In this document: positions 8,379-16,939 of the stretch, in pieces
Layout of the letters: each line of letters starts with the position of its first letter
Position numbering within the stretch: position 1 is the first letter of the stretch
From: Catalinimonas niigatensis
Lineage (GTDB): Bacteria > Bacteroidota > Bacteroidia > Cytophagales > Cyclobacteriaceae
Direction: 5' to 3'
Assembly: GCF_030506285.1 (NCBI RefSeq)
Contig: NZ_CP119422.1
Span: 1,426,001 to 1,490,000 of the forward strand
Length of the DNA: 64,000 bases
The notes under the pieces: model-generated
The model's database searches: none
What the model was told of the DNA's origin: nothing
What the model saw: only the letters and a program-made list of their open reading frames with translations
Translations under genes and position numbers: made by a program

Positions 8379-9182
8379 ATGATCCGAAAGTATCTATTGT
8401 CTCTCTTGCTTTTACTACCATTCTTTTCAGCAAGTGCCCAGCCCTATGTCATCTTTGTCATAGACAAACAAGCCATTGCCAAAAGCAGTGAGAACCTGGC
8501 ATTGAACCTTATCAAACAACAACAGTATAAGAAAACACTGGACTTGACTGAAGATATTTTTGCCAGCTATACCCGTATTGAAATGCTACAGCAACAGGTA
8601 CTGGATGATCTCAAAAAGGCAGAAAGCATCCGAGACCTGCACTGGGCAGATTTGTCTAAGTCACTCTATCTGGCCAATGAACTGGTCAAGGGAGTTGTGC
8701 AGCCAGGTTTGGAGGTGGATTATGTGATAGACCATCCTCTGTTTGAAAACTCTCCGGATAGGATTTACCGAGATTTATTCCTTGCAAGTTCTGCTGATCC
8801 CCTGCCTGATGACTTGACTGCTTTTCGTCAGGCAAAGCAAAGCGCTCATGCTCTTTCCAGCAGCTTTGAAAGCATGGCCAATGAGAGAAAAACCTATGCC
8901 GCTGTGGCATTTCAATATCTGGCAGAAGATCTGATCTTAAAGTCTACGGAAATGAATGAGGTACTCAAGCAGCCTACTCGTTTCTCCATGACGGAAGCTG
9001 AACGTATGCGTCTGCAATCCTTTTCTGAAGACTATCTGCAACTCGCCTCTGAGATGCTAGAAAGATCAGATAAGTTTTTGTTAGAAGTGGCTCAATGCCG
9101 ATCTTTGCAGCATCAAACAGACCAACAACAAAAAGAACTAGAAAGAACTACTATTGCCAATACCATAGTACTGGATTATTAA
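8379..9182 (+). CDS. TraI/VirB5-like secreted protein, copy 3
   Basis: This 267-residue protein has a signal peptide (MIRKYLLSLLLLLPFFSASA). It shares with copy 1 the block KKAESIRDLHWADL and with both neighbours the RFSMTEAERMRLQ motif near residue 203. The opening PYVIFVIDKQAIAKS resembles the VPVIDPAHIAI opening of copy 1. All three copies are 267-274 residues, and the gaps between them are 16-20 bp, which fits tandem duplication within one operon. It is followed 13 bp later by a lipoprotein gene. Confidence 0.63.
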   Translation: MIRKYLLSLLLLLPFFSASAQPYVIFVIDKQAIAKSSENLALNLIKQQQYKKTLDLTEDIFASYTRIEMLQQQVLDDLKKAESIRDLHWADLSKSLYLANELVKGVVQPGLEVDYVIDHPLFENSPDRIYRDLFLASSADPLPDDLTAFRQAKQSAHALSSSFESMANERKTYAAVAFQYLAEDLILKSTEMNEVLKQPTRFSMTEAERMRLQSFSEDYLQLASEMLERSDKFLLEVAQCRSLQHQTDQQQKELERTTIANTIVLDY

Positions 9183-9195
9183 TTTTTATACCCCC

Positions 9196-9720
9196 ATGAA
9201 AAACTATTTTGCTTTTTTCTGGCTAGCCATGCTATGCCTTGTTTCGTGTAATCCTCAGGTTGAAGTTGCTCCTAAGTACCCTCTCAAAGCCCTGCTCCAT
9301 GAGAAAACCTGGAAAGTTGTCTCTATACAGGCAGAGAGAAAAAGTGATGGAGAAGTGATAGACTGGTACAGTCAACTACCTGCTTGTGTCAAAGACAATA
9401 TCTTCTTCACAGAAGCTCCTGGTACCGGTGCTGTAGGGGAGTTGCATGCTGAAGAAGGAAGCACACTCTGTCAGGAGAATGACCTTAGCTACATCCCACA
9501 CATTGCCGGGTGGAAGCTCAATGATGACTACAGTATCTTTTCAGTCTCACTTTTTTACACTGGCCACCACATGCTCTACGGATATGAACTGGAAGAATCC
9601 TACACTTTTGAAAACTGGATGGTGGATGACCTCAATGAGGAGTTTATGCAGATCAAGGTAGACAAAGTCTTTGAAGAGCAAGCTTATGCCTTCACTATCA
9701 GGTTTGAAGTAGTTAGCTAA
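9196..9720 (+). CDS. Lipocalin-like lipoprotein
   Basis: This 174-residue lipoprotein has a lipobox at residues 15-18 (LVSC). The mature part begins with an EKTWKVVSIQAE strand and continues with a CVKDNIFF segment and alternating strands, as in Bacteroidota lipocalin-like domains. It lies 13 bp after the third TraI-like gene and is probably the last gene of the tra operon. Surface exclusion or cargo functions are possible but unsupported. A truncated copy lies at 50560-50933, 41 kb away in the same orientation, highly similar from about residue 53 to just past the stop codon. Confidence 0.7.
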   Translation: MKNYFAFFWLAMLCLVSCNPQVEVAPKYPLKALLHEKTWKVVSIQAERKSDGEVIDWYSQLPACVKDNIFFTEAPGTGAVGELHAEEGSTLCQENDLSYIPHIAGWKLNDDYSIFSVSLFYTGHHMLYGYELEESYTFENWMVDDLNEEFMQIKVDKVFEEQAYAFTIRFEVVS

Positions 9721-9787
9721 TACTCCTATCCATTTTACATAAATCGAGTTAGTAAATTTTTGGTGTAACATAAAATTAGTCTCCTAC

Positions 9788-10495
9788 TCAGGCACTGGTA
9801 AACCGCTTGGTCTTTTTCATATACTTGATAATTGCGTAGGTTAGCGTGATGATCGCAAGTACACCAATAAGTATGGGTAGGGCGCTATTGAATTCAAAAG
9901 TAGATTCATGTTCATGGACCTGTTTCATGATCAGCAAAGTACAGCCCAGCATCCAGACATAAGAGGTATTGTATTCTTTGAGGATCACCCGCTTCCACTG
10001 AAAAGTCATACTGATCAGCGTAGTTCCCAACCCCTTAAACTTAGGTATCCAGCGACCGGTGCTGGCTTTGTAGACTTCAAACGCTGCTCCGAATTTGTTG
10101 TGCAGAAAATTTTCCTCTGCCGTGATGATGGCCTGGTACACAAAGATAAAGAAAGGCCCTCCGATCAGTAGAAAGTACAAACTATTGGCCAGTACTCCGG
10201 TACCAATCAGCATCAGCACATTTCCTACATACATGGGGTTCCGGCAGTGGGCAAAGATTCCGTCAGTCACTAGCTTCTCAGCATATACCTGTCGGTTTTT
10301 GCCACCACGAATAATGTATACTAATCCTATGGTTGTCCAGCGTATGATCTGTCCCATAAGTGCTATGATTCCTCCTAATATGATGGCTGTTACATATTGC
10401 TCAAAGATGGGAGGAGAGGGAAGATAGAGTGCCAAATAAAATACCGGAAACATGAAGTTTCGGTAATGAAAGAAGAAGTTACCTATTTTAACCAT
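9788..10495 (-). CDS. Isoprenylcysteine carboxyl methyltransferase-like membrane protein
   Basis: This 235-residue membrane protein has about five helices. The central segment VTDGIFAHCRNPMYVGNVLM is the signature of the ICMT/PEMT-type membrane methyltransferase superfamily, where the region before RNPMY(V/L)G binds S-adenosylmethionine. A later EENFLHNKFGAAFEVYKAS segment is the conserved EExxLxxxFGxxYxxY motif. The start codon overlaps the stop of the upstream cmoA-like gene (TAATG), so the pair is probably translated together. The substrate is unknown; bacterial members modify small molecules or lipids rather than prenylated proteins. Confidence 0.75.
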   Translation of the reverse strand: MVKIGNFFFHYRNFMFPVFYLALYLPSPPIFEQYVTAIILGGIIALMGQIIRWTTIGLVYIIRGGKNRQVYAEKLVTDGIFAHCRNPMYVGNVLMLIGTGVLANSLYFLLIGGPFFIFVYQAIITAEENFLHNKFGAAFEVYKASTGRWIPKFKGLGTTLISMTFQWKRVILKEYNTSYVWMLGCTLLIMKQVHEHESTFEFNSALPILIGVLAIITLTYAIIKYMKKTKRFTSA

Positions 10496-11298
10496 TATTT
10501 TACAGCTACGAGTCCACAGAAGTTATACCATTTGAAAAACACCTCAAAGTACTTGAATTTATTGCTAAGCAGCATTTCCCGGTTCTCCATCAGTTTATAG
10601 GGGATCAGCACATTTTCCAGAGCCTCACGCTTCTGTGAGATTTCCATTTCGCTGTAGTTGTTTCTGCGCTTATAATTGTAATAATAGTTGATGAAAAGCC
10701 GGTTGAAGATGGAATCTTCTCCCAGCACTTTTTCAACCAGAATGAGTACTCCATTGGGATTCAACTGCTCGTAAATCTCAGCAATCAGTTTGTCTCTGTA
10801 GAGCGGACGTACAAACTGAAGAGTAAGACAAAGCACCACCACCGAAGCATTATCCAACTTGATGCCCTGATGCAGATTAGTGTTCCTCAACTCATAGGGT
10901 CTGGTGAAATTAGCCGCTTTAAGTTTTTCATCGCATTTGCTGAGCATATCATCTGATTCATCAATGCCTACAAACTTAATACTGTTGTCCAGCATACTGT
11001 CCATACCAATCATAGTAGTACCGGTGGAACAGCCAAGGTCATAAACTACTGATCCTGGAGTAGCAAAATCTGCTGCAATTTCAGCCACCATGCGTTGCAT
11101 CTCTCCATAGAAAGGCACAGAACGACTGACCATGTCATCAAAGACAGTAGCTACCTTTTTGCTGAATTTGAAGTCTTCTACCCGGTTGGAAGGTTCTTTG
11201 AATACCTCATCTTTAATAATATCAGCCTGTTCGGAGGAATCTTTCACTCCTTCGTTTAGTGAATTTTCCATAAAATTAAAGTCAATTGCATTCCCCAC
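10495..11298 (-). CDS. cmoA: CmoA-like carboxy-SAM synthase family methyltransferase
   Basis: This is a class I SAM-fold protein of 267 residues (258 if the second Met is the start; E. coli CmoA has about 247). The glycine motif VYDLGCSTGTT binds SAM. LTLQFVRP, YEQLNPNGVLILVEK, YSEMEISQKREALENVLIP and FFKWYNFCGLVAVK follow E. coli CmoA block for block. CmoA converts SAM and prephenate to carboxy-SAM, used by CmoB to make cmo5U at the tRNA wobble base. No CmoB-like gene is in the window; the partner is the ICMT-like membrane protein downstream. A different acceptor pathway is therefore possible. Confidence 0.8.
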   Translation of the reverse strand: MGNAIDFNFMENSLNEGVKDSSEQADIIKDEVFKEPSNRVEDFKFSKKVATVFDDMVSRSVPFYGEMQRMVAEIAADFATPGSVVYDLGCSTGTTMIGMDSMLDNSIKFVGIDESDDMLSKCDEKLKAANFTRPYELRNTNLHQGIKLDNASVVVLCLTLQFVRPLYRDKLIAEIYEQLNPNGVLILVEKVLGEDSIFNRLFINYYYNYKRRNNYSEMEISQKREALENVLIPYKLMENREMLLSNKFKYFEVFFKWYNFCGLVAVK

Positions 11299-11321
11299 AT
11301 AAATAATATGAATTGCTTAAA

Positions 11322-13742
11322 TCAAAACTTATAGTTAAAGCCTAGCCGCATTACCTGCGTCTCATAATTATTCTCGTAACGAGCTGTAAAAGCCTCTTCT
11401 ATAATATCCTGTCGGATACCAAAATTGTAAAACATATCGCTGATAGAGAAAGTGAGTTCTCCTTTGCCATTCATCAGGCCTTTTTTGACACCTAAATCTA
11501 CTGACGAACGGGAAAGCTGCTCTCCTTGTGGAATATTTTTTGGAGCATAATAGATTCCTGTCAGCTGAAGCTGGATATCTTTCGGTAAGATGAACAAACC
11601 ATTGAGTTTGAAGTCCCAGGTGTTGTCATCAGATTCATTGATGTTAAACGGGCGCTCATAAGGAAAAAGTATCGTGCCCGTATAAGCATCAATATGATTG
11701 TTGTACCAGTTGAAACTACCCGATAGCTTGGCAAATTCATTGATATCCTGTGTAAGGATGAGCTCAATTCCTGTATTCGTGGCTCCACCGGTATTCTGAT
11801 ATACTCTGTTGATGATACTGTATTCCATATTACTGCTGTCGATGGCAAAAATCCGCATGAAAGGATCTTCAATAATACGATGGAAGCCCGCCACATACAT
11901 AGAACCAGTGGCCCAGAGGTATTTATAGGCCAACTCAAAAGTCTGGGCAAATTGAGGGCGAAGGTAAGGGTTACCTACTTTGAGCAGTTCAGGATCATCA
12001 AATTTGGGAAAGACTCGCAGTTCGGGCTCGCCGGTTCTGTCTACTCTGTTGTTGTAAAAGGCTGAAAGGCGGTTACTTTCATTGATTTTGTAAGTAAAGC
12101 GTATATTGGGAAACAAGCGAAAATAATCATAGGCATCGTTGGAGGGATAGTAAGCATTGGCCGGATCAAGCTTGTAAAACACTTCAGTTTGTTCGGCCCT
12201 TAACCCTCCTTCAATATCATAGGAGGGCTGTTCCCAGATATAGTTTAGATAAGCCGCGTAAAGGTCCTCACCCCACCTGGACCAATCCCCCAAGTCAGGA
12301 TAAATGATGGAGTTTTCACCAGGGGTAATGGTGTACTCTACCGGCAGTCTTCTGACCCTCAGCTTAGCTCCGGCTTCCAGCCTGCCGCTCATCAGCGGTT
12401 TTACATAATCAATGCTTGCAGTACTTGTGTGTTCAATCGCCAGGATATTGGTCTTGTCTTTACCCTGTCGCACCGCTGAGCTATCGTTAAGGGAATAGGT
12501 TTCGTCTTCCCAGCCCCGGGTGTACTGAAGCCCTGCATCCAGCGTATGTCCGGCGGCTTCAAATTTATGTTTGTACTGCGCAGAAAGATTGATATGGCCG
12601 GTTACCTCTTCTTCATTCCAGGCATAATAGCGGTAGCGCCGTTCTGCATTTTGATCGATGTAGGCCACCTGTGCTGTATCCACATGTCTTTCAAAGTCAT
12701 AAATACCAGAGAAGGTAAGGGTATTATTGTCATCCAGGTTCCAGTCTACGCCTCCGTTCAGAATATAGTGTACCTGACGGCGGTTTTCCGGCACCTGCGA
12801 GATAGTATTCCGCCCATCTGTATAGTTACGGATGGTAAATTCATTGTTGGGAAGCGCTTTCTGCAAAATGACTTGTGATTGCAGAAAATAATTGAGCTTG
12901 GGCGTACGATAGTTCAGGTTCAGGCTGGGGATGGCCTTAGGATTATTTTGGAAGCTGCCGAGTTCGGTGGGCAGATCTTCCCTGGGTGGTGTAGAAAATG
13001 CGCCTAAGCCAAGACTTAATCCCGCATCACCGCTGAAGCCGGATTCTTTTTCCTTTTTATAAATAATGTTGATGATTCCGGCCATGCCCGAGGCATCGTA
13101 CTTAGCAGAGGGGTTGTTGATGATTTCAATGCGTTCAATATTAGCCGCGGGAATGTTATCCAGGGCTTTCTGGTTGCCAAAACCGGTAAGGCTGGACTGC
13201 TTACCATCTATCAGTACTGCCACTTTATCACTACCCCTCAATATTACCCTTCCCTCCTGATCCACTGTAACCCCAGGCATGGTTTTCATCACATCCAATA
13301 CTGAACCTCCTGACTGGGAAAGGATATTGTCTACATTAAATGATTTTTGATCAAGGCCTGAAGACACGATTTCCCTTTGTCCTTCCACGACTACCTCATC
13401 CAGTTGGGAGGTAACTGCCTCCAGCGCAATAGTACTTACATCAAAATACGTATTGAGTTCCCCTACCAAAACATCCACATTCCTGGGCTGATAACCGACA
13501 AAAGAAAAGTGCAGGCTATACTTTCCTTTCCTTAAACCTTCAATAGAAAATAGCCCCTCTTCATCAGTAATCACACCACTCACCAAAGTACTGTCCGGTA
13601 ATGAAAAAACTGATACAGACGAATAGGAAAGTGGCTTACTGGTATCCGCATCCGAGACTTGTCCGGATACCGTATTGTCGTTTTGGGCTATCAATGATGC
13701 GGAGAACAGCATCAATACTATTAAAAAAATGTAGTTCTTCAT
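11322..13742 (-). CDS. TonB-dependent receptor with carboxypeptidase-like N-terminal domain
   Basis: This 806-residue outer-membrane protein starts with a signal peptide (MKNYIFLIVLMLFSASLIA) and a carboxypeptidase regulatory-like domain (about residues 25-110, VSGQVSDADTSKPLSYSSVS). A plug domain follows, with the VVLDVMKTMPGVTVDQEG-type sequence and ERIEIINNPSAKYDASGMAG, and then a beta-barrel of the PF14905 type ending in an aromatic residue (GFNYKF). The ligand cannot be read from the sequence. It lies 67 bp downstream of a two-component system on the same strand, which may control it. Confidence 0.88.
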   Translation of the reverse strand: MKNYIFLIVLMLFSASLIAQNDNTVSGQVSDADTSKPLSYSSVSVFSLPDSTLVSGVITDEEGLFSIEGLRKGKYSLHFSFVGYQPRNVDVLVGELNTYFDVSTIALEAVTSQLDEVVVEGQREIVSSGLDQKSFNVDNILSQSGGSVLDVMKTMPGVTVDQEGRVILRGSDKVAVLIDGKQSSLTGFGNQKALDNIPAANIERIEIINNPSAKYDASGMAGIINIIYKKEKESGFSGDAGLSLGLGAFSTPPREDLPTELGSFQNNPKAIPSLNLNYRTPKLNYFLQSQVILQKALPNNEFTIRNYTDGRNTISQVPENRRQVHYILNGGVDWNLDDNNTLTFSGIYDFERHVDTAQVAYIDQNAERRYRYYAWNEEEVTGHINLSAQYKHKFEAAGHTLDAGLQYTRGWEDETYSLNDSSAVRQGKDKTNILAIEHTSTASIDYVKPLMSGRLEAGAKLRVRRLPVEYTITPGENSIIYPDLGDWSRWGEDLYAAYLNYIWEQPSYDIEGGLRAEQTEVFYKLDPANAYYPSNDAYDYFRLFPNIRFTYKINESNRLSAFYNNRVDRTGEPELRVFPKFDDPELLKVGNPYLRPQFAQTFELAYKYLWATGSMYVAGFHRIIEDPFMRIFAIDSSNMEYSIINRVYQNTGGATNTGIELILTQDINEFAKLSGSFNWYNNHIDAYTGTILFPYERPFNINESDDNTWDFKLNGLFILPKDIQLQLTGIYYAPKNIPQGEQLSRSSVDLGVKKGLMNGKGELTFSISDMFYNFGIRQDIIEEAFTARYENNYETQVMRLGFNYKF

Positions 13743-13809
13743 TTGCCTTGCTTGAGTGGTGCAAATGAATAAAGTAATTCTGTAGAAATTCTGGATAATG
13801 AGATAGCTT

Positions 13810-15059
13810 TTAAAAAAGAATGTGAATGCTATGGGTTTGCTCCTTTTGTTGATAACTCACTTTCCAACGATAGGTCTCACAAATCTTTTGCACCAGTGAA
13901 AGCCCCAGACCCGATGATTCATGACTGGGATTTTCTTTGACGAAACGCTCAAAGAGTTTTTCCGGTGGATTCGTCAAAGCAAGTCCGGTATTACTGAATT
14001 CCAATCTTTGGTTATCCAGGTAAATGTTGATTTCCCCTTCTGCGATATTATGTTTGATAGCGTTGCTCATCAGGTTATTGATGAGTATGTCTGCAAGGGT
14101 GGGATTCATAGGAAACGTCCGCGAATATTCCTCCGAAATAAACTGGATGCTCAGTTGCTTATCGGCAAGCATCTCCTTGAAGTCTTCCAGGGTGTTGCTG
14201 ATGATCTCCTTTAAATGATCTTTTCCAGATGCTTAAACTGCCGGTTTTCAATTTTAGAAAGCAACAACAGGCTTTGGTTGATTTTAGAAATGCGGTGTAG
14301 CCCCTGGCTGATTTTAGTCACGATTCTAGCGGCTTCCTCCTGCTGAATCTCTTCCTGTAAAAGATCCAGGTTGCTTTTGATAACAGCTAACGGTGTTTGT
14401 ATTTCATGGGAGGCATTTTCAGTAAATTCTTTTAACCTCAAATAATCTCCTCGTATCTTATCAGTCATTTTTCTGATGGCTGCATTCAGCTCCTGAAACT
14501 CCTGGATATCGGATTTAGTCTCTTTGACGGCTTGGGGTTTATCTAGCTCATAGCTGCGCAAGAGTTGAATATTTTCATAAAAACCGGCCCAAAGTTTTCG
14601 CACCTGAAAGTAGTTCACCAGCAAAAGTGCCAAGACCATGAGCATAAACAACAATACCAGAGACACTGTGACTGCAAGCAGTAATTTATCAGATTCTATC
14701 AAAGACTCCCGGAAAGTGAGCTGAAAAGGCTGACCTTCAAAAGTTTCGTATACGGTGATCTGCCGATAGGGTATCCATTGCCCCCGGTAGTGATCCCATA
14801 GTACGGTATCCTGAAATGTACGGGTATCCTGATAAGTCTCAACTTGTTTAATTTCAAACTCTACTTCAGCAGTATTTTCCAGCGGTATATCTTGCGCTCT
14901 GAGTTCTTCAATCTTCTTTTCTATCTCAAAATCCAGGATTTCAGAGATTTCCTCCCTAATGGCTGCCTGTATCATAAAATAAAACACAAGGCCTGCTGTC
15001 AGAAATACAGGCGTAGCGAGCAGCAGATAATAGCGGTTAGCCTTAGAGAGCAGCTTCAA
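13810..15059 (-). pseudogene. Sensor histidine kinase, split by a -1 frameshift
   Basis: Two adjacent frames encode one kinase. The first (15059 to 14211, 282 residues) has two membrane helices around a periplasmic sensor of about 110 residues, then a HisKA domain with ENASHEIQTPLAVIKSNL (the phosphoacceptor His). It ends early at TAA. The second frame continues through LKEIISNTLEDFKEML, the N box (NNLMSNAIKHN) and the G box (SSGLGLSLVQ). One extra base in the short A run (TTTT at 14221-14224 on the plus strand) would join them. A true mutation, a sequencing error or programmed slippage are all possible. The start is TTG, overlapping the regulator's TGA. Confidence 0.82.
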
Positions 15060-15739
15060 TCTTTTACAAATTTATATCCCATCCCATAAACAGCGTGAAG
15101 ATAGTGGTTCTGACTATGCTGGTTCAGCTTTCTTCTTAGGTTTTTAACTTGAGAATAGATGAAATCATAAGAATCGGCTACATCCATATGGTCACCCCAT
15201 AAGTGTTCGGCAATAGCCTCTTTGGAAATGACCCGCTGCGCATTGGCCACAAAAAACTCTAACAGCAAATATTCTTTTGGCGTCAGATCCACAGCATGGC
15301 CATTGACATACACTTCTTTACGTTCAGGGATAACCACAATATCCTGAAAGTTGATTTCATTGCTGCCCCGGAAGTTTCGCCTTCTTATCAAAGATTTGAT
15401 GCGGGCGTTTAATTCTGCCAGATGAAAAGGTTTGGTTAAGTAATCATCAGCACCAATATCCAGTCCTGTGATTTTATCATCCAAGGAATGTTTTGCTGAA
15501 ATGATGATGATCCCTGCCAACGAGTAATTTTTCTTCAGCGTGCGGATAATCTCCAATCCATTTCCACCCGGCAGAGTAATGTCTACCAGAATACAATCAT
15601 AGTCGTACATATTGACTTTCTCCTCGGCGGCCTTATAATCACTTGCGATCTCACAAAGGTATTTTTCCTTGCTCAGGAAACTAACAATAGCTTCTGATAG
15701 TGTAAAGTCATCTTCAATGAGTAGAACCTTCATAAACAA
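15056..15739 (-). CDS. OmpR/PhoB-family response regulator
   Basis: This 227-residue regulator has a receiver domain (MKVLLIEDDFTLSEAI, phosphoacceptor Asp in YDCILVDITLPGGNG, Lys in DDYLTKPFH) and a C-terminal winged-helix domain (DLTPKEYLLLEFF, YDFIYSQVKNLRRKL). It is paired with the frameshifted histidine kinase downstream through a 4-bp overlap. An IS982-family element lies about 20 bp upstream of its start, so its original promoter has been displaced. Transcription may now depend on the element or may be lost. The TonB receptor and metal efflux genes are the nearest candidate targets. Confidence 0.9.
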   Translation of the reverse strand: MFMKVLLIEDDFTLSEAIVSFLSKEKYLCEIASDYKAAEEKVNMYDYDCILVDITLPGGNGLEIIRTLKKNYSLAGIIIISAKHSLDDKITGLDIGADDYLTKPFHLAELNARIKSLIRRRNFRGSNEINFQDIVVIPERKEVYVNGHAVDLTPKEYLLLEFFVANAQRVISKEAIAEHLWGDHMDVADSYDFIYSQVKNLRRKLNQHSQNHYLHAVYGMGYKFVKD

Positions 15740-15759
15740 ATATGATTCCTGTTAATATA

Positions 15760-16805
15760 ACGCGAGTTCGGGTTATAAGTAACTGATATTGAGTTTGATA
15801 GATGTGAAATAAGACTAAAATTTGAGTAAATTGAGAATTCCTGTTCATCAACGCTCAAACAATAGTCTTATGTACAAGCCAAAATACGAAGAAAAATTGA
15901 TCCATATGTTCATCTTGTTGGATGATTTCTGTAAAGCTTTTCGCACGTGGCAAGAAAGCAGACAGATAGAGGGGGTTCCTAAAAAAACTGCTCGCCGGAA
16001 CTCCGGTCGTGCTCAATTAACAGAGAGCGAGATTATGACCATCTTAATCTATTACCACTATTCTGGCTACAAATGTTTCGCCTATTATTATAAGAACATG
16101 GTACTTGAAGGTGTACTACAAAATTATTTTCCTCAAGCCGTGAGCTACAATCGTTTCATTGAACTGATTCCTGCTCAGTTAGCCCTGCTTTACATGTTTT
16201 TAAAATTCTGTACTTTAAGCAGTCGCCGTACGGGTACTTATTTTGCTGATAGCAAGAAATTAGCTGTATGTCATAACCTACGTATCCATTCTCATAAAGT
16301 CTTTGCTGGTATAGCTCAGAGAGGAAAGTCCTCTACAGGCTGGTTTTATGGCCTAAAACTACATTTGCTCATCAATGAGTATGGAGAAATTATCAATTTC
16401 ATCATTACCCCTGGCAACATCACTGATAATAATGATCAAGCTCTACGTACACTATTAGCAGGCTGTCAAGGAAAATGTTATGCTGATAAAGGCTATCTGA
16501 CAAAGCTCTTTGAAGAACTCTACCTACAGGGTATTCAACTAATCACTAAGATCAGAAAAAACATGAAGAATATGCTCTTGCTTTTCTCCGATAAAACTAA
16601 GCTCAAAAAAAGAGCTTTAATAGAATCAGTAAATGATCTTTTGATGAGTGTATTTGATATTGATCATACTCGTCATAGGAGCCCAGTCAATGCTTTAGCT
16701 CATGCTTTCAGTGCTTTGATTGCTTATTGTTTTTACGAGCAAAAACCTTCTGTATTCATCACTGTGTAGTAAAGCCATAGTAGCTAAATATTACCGAATT
16801 CACGT
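15760..16805 (+). mobile_element. Intact IS982-family insertion sequence
   Basis: The element is 1046 bp with imperfect terminal inverted repeats: ACGCGAGTTCGG at the left end and the complement of ACGTGAATTCGG at the right (10 of 12 bases). TAATATA occurs immediately outside both ends (15753-15759 and 16806-16812), a 7-bp target-site duplication. The size and single transposase gene fit the IS982 family. The intact repeats and duplication point to a recent insertion. It lies between the response regulator start and the CzcC gene end. Confidence 0.88.
15870..16769 (+). CDS. IS982-family transposase
   Basis: The transposase is 299 residues from the ATG at 15870; an open upstream extension from a TTG at 15822 is less likely. 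An N-terminal helical region includes LTESEIMTILIYYHYSGYKCF. The DDE-type catalytic core shows YFADSKKLAVC, then FYGLKLHLLINEYGE, TPGNITDNND and YADKGYL, the order seen in IS982 transposases. The C-terminus, RHRSPVNALAHAFSALIAYC, is also family-typical. The frame is intact, so the element is probably still competent. Confidence 0.9.
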   Translation: MYKPKYEEKLIHMFILLDDFCKAFRTWQESRQIEGVPKKTARRNSGRAQLTESEIMTILIYYHYSGYKCFAYYYKNMVLEGVLQNYFPQAVSYNRFIELIPAQLALLYMFLKFCTLSSRRTGTYFADSKKLAVCHNLRIHSHKVFAGIAQRGKSSTGWFYGLKLHLLINEYGEIINFIITPGNITDNNDQALRTLLAGCQGKCYADKGYLTKLFEELYLQGIQLITKIRKNMKNMLLLFSDKTKLKKRALIESVNDLLMSVFDIDHTRHRSPVNALAHAFSALIAYCFYEQKPSVFITV

Positions 16806-16919
16806 TAATATAGTAAGAAAGTGATTTGATCTTGTTGTTGATTTGATTTTCTTAAAACGATCGTGGCTGTTACACAAATAAAATTTCAGTTCGTATTTAA
16901 TAATAGTCCATCAATAAGA

Positions 16920-16939
16920 GAACTCATTTACGTGAGTTC
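16920..16939 (-). terminator. Hairpin at the end of the CzcCBA operon
   Basis: GAACTCA (16920-16926) pairs with TGAGTTC (16933-16939) across a 6-nt loop, just after the czcC-like stop codon. Only a weak T-rich tail follows on the minus strand, so it is a possible rather than a clear intrinsic terminator. Confidence 0.35.
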
